The notes below the pieces were generated by a model. That model made no database searches. It saw only the letters and a list, made by a program, of their open reading frames with translations, and was not told the DNA's origin. Below, one piece after another: positions 13,572 to 13,596 of a DNA stretch of 13,596 bases. Positions within the stretch are counted from its first letter, which is position 1. Each line of letters starts with the position of its first letter. Origin of the DNA: an uncultured candidate division WPS-2 bacterium (GTDB taxonomy: Bacteria > Vulcanimicrobiota > Vulcanimicrobiia > Vulcanimicrobiales > Vulcanimicrobiaceae); assembly GCA_937927945.1 (NCBI GenBank), contig CALEYW010000053.1, forward strand, positions 1-13,596. The letters are read 5' to 3'. The translations under genes and the position numbers were made by a program.

Positions 13572-13588
13572 AGTGTGTGAAACGCACT
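13572..13588. promoter_or_regulatory. Imperfect dyad overlapping the rightward start site (operator candidate)
   Basis: AGTGTGTGAAACGCACT reads as half-sites AGTGnGT and ACnCACT around a 3-nt centre, with one mismatch per arm. It begins one base after the TATACT box, where a repressor would cover the transcription start. The regulator, if any, is not in the window. Confidence 0.35.
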
Positions 13589-13596
13589 GGTGATAA

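Larger units (their letters stand above)
13211..13596. other. Upstream region without a convincing gene
   Basis: This stretch of about 390 nt changes from GC-rich (to about 13,440) to clearly AT-richer at the right end. Between 13,207 and 13,377 frames are open on both strands (a plus frame ending with TAA at 13375-13377 and a minus frame ending with TGA at 13209-13207), but neither has a credible start with ribosome site and neither is recognised. The AT-rich end holds promoter-like elements in both directions and a dyad, listed separately. I see no tRNA, rRNA or intact mobile element here. Confidence 0.5.

Overview
The window is part of a surface-glycan biosynthesis locus from a GC-rich bacterium. 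Every convincing gene lies on the minus strand, so transcription runs from about 12.9 kb down to base 1 and continues off the left edge. A lipobox lipoprotein, a GT-C membrane glycosyltransferase and several lipid-linked-sugar type enzymes fit a bacterium with a complex envelope. No rRNA, tRNA or lineage marker is present, so the taxon cannot be fixed. An environmental, high-GC, probably diderm lineage is my guess only.

Layout in transcription order (right to left). 13596-13211: an intergenic or leader region with a divergent promoter pair, an operator-like dyad and no convincing gene. 13210-12893: a small unrecognised ORF with a very good ribosome binding site. 12882-11329: a SAM methyltransferase with a long C-terminal coiled coil and a basic amphipathic tail. 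11282-8721: an N-terminal repeat region fused to a GT2 and then a GT4 glycosyltransferase. 8711-7671: a second SAM methyltransferase. 7610-5814: a WbsX/GH99-like TIM-barrel protein with an extra C-terminal domain. 5781-5698: a possible 27-residue CxxC micro-ORF. 5701-4937: a CmoB-like (DUF1698-type) methyltransferase. 4761-4447: a zinc-ribbon membrane protein, overlapping by 8 nt a lipoprotein (4454-3921). 3880-1904: a large polytopic GT-C/PMT_2-like glycosyltransferase. 1815-1736: a frameshifted remnant of a GT2 N-terminus. 1714-1625: a possible 29-residue micro-ORF. 1628-594: a DPM1-like GT2 with C-terminal membrane helices, overlapping by 4 nt a GNAT acetyltransferase (597-82). 19-1: the first codons of the next gene.

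How the genes may work together (inference): the GT2/GT4 fusion builds a glycan from nucleotide sugars. The three methyltransferases and the acetyltransferase decorate or cap it. The DPM1-like GT2 would charge a polyprenyl carrier, and the GT-C enzyme would use that lipid-linked sugar on the outer face of the membrane. The methyltransferase/coiled-coil protein next to a multi-domain glycosyltransferase resembles in outline the WbdD/WbdA chain-terminator and ruler pair of E. coli O9a, and is the most interesting hypothesis here. No flippase, polymerase, ABC exporter or initiating phosphoglycosyl transferase is inside the window, so the pathway is incomplete as seen.
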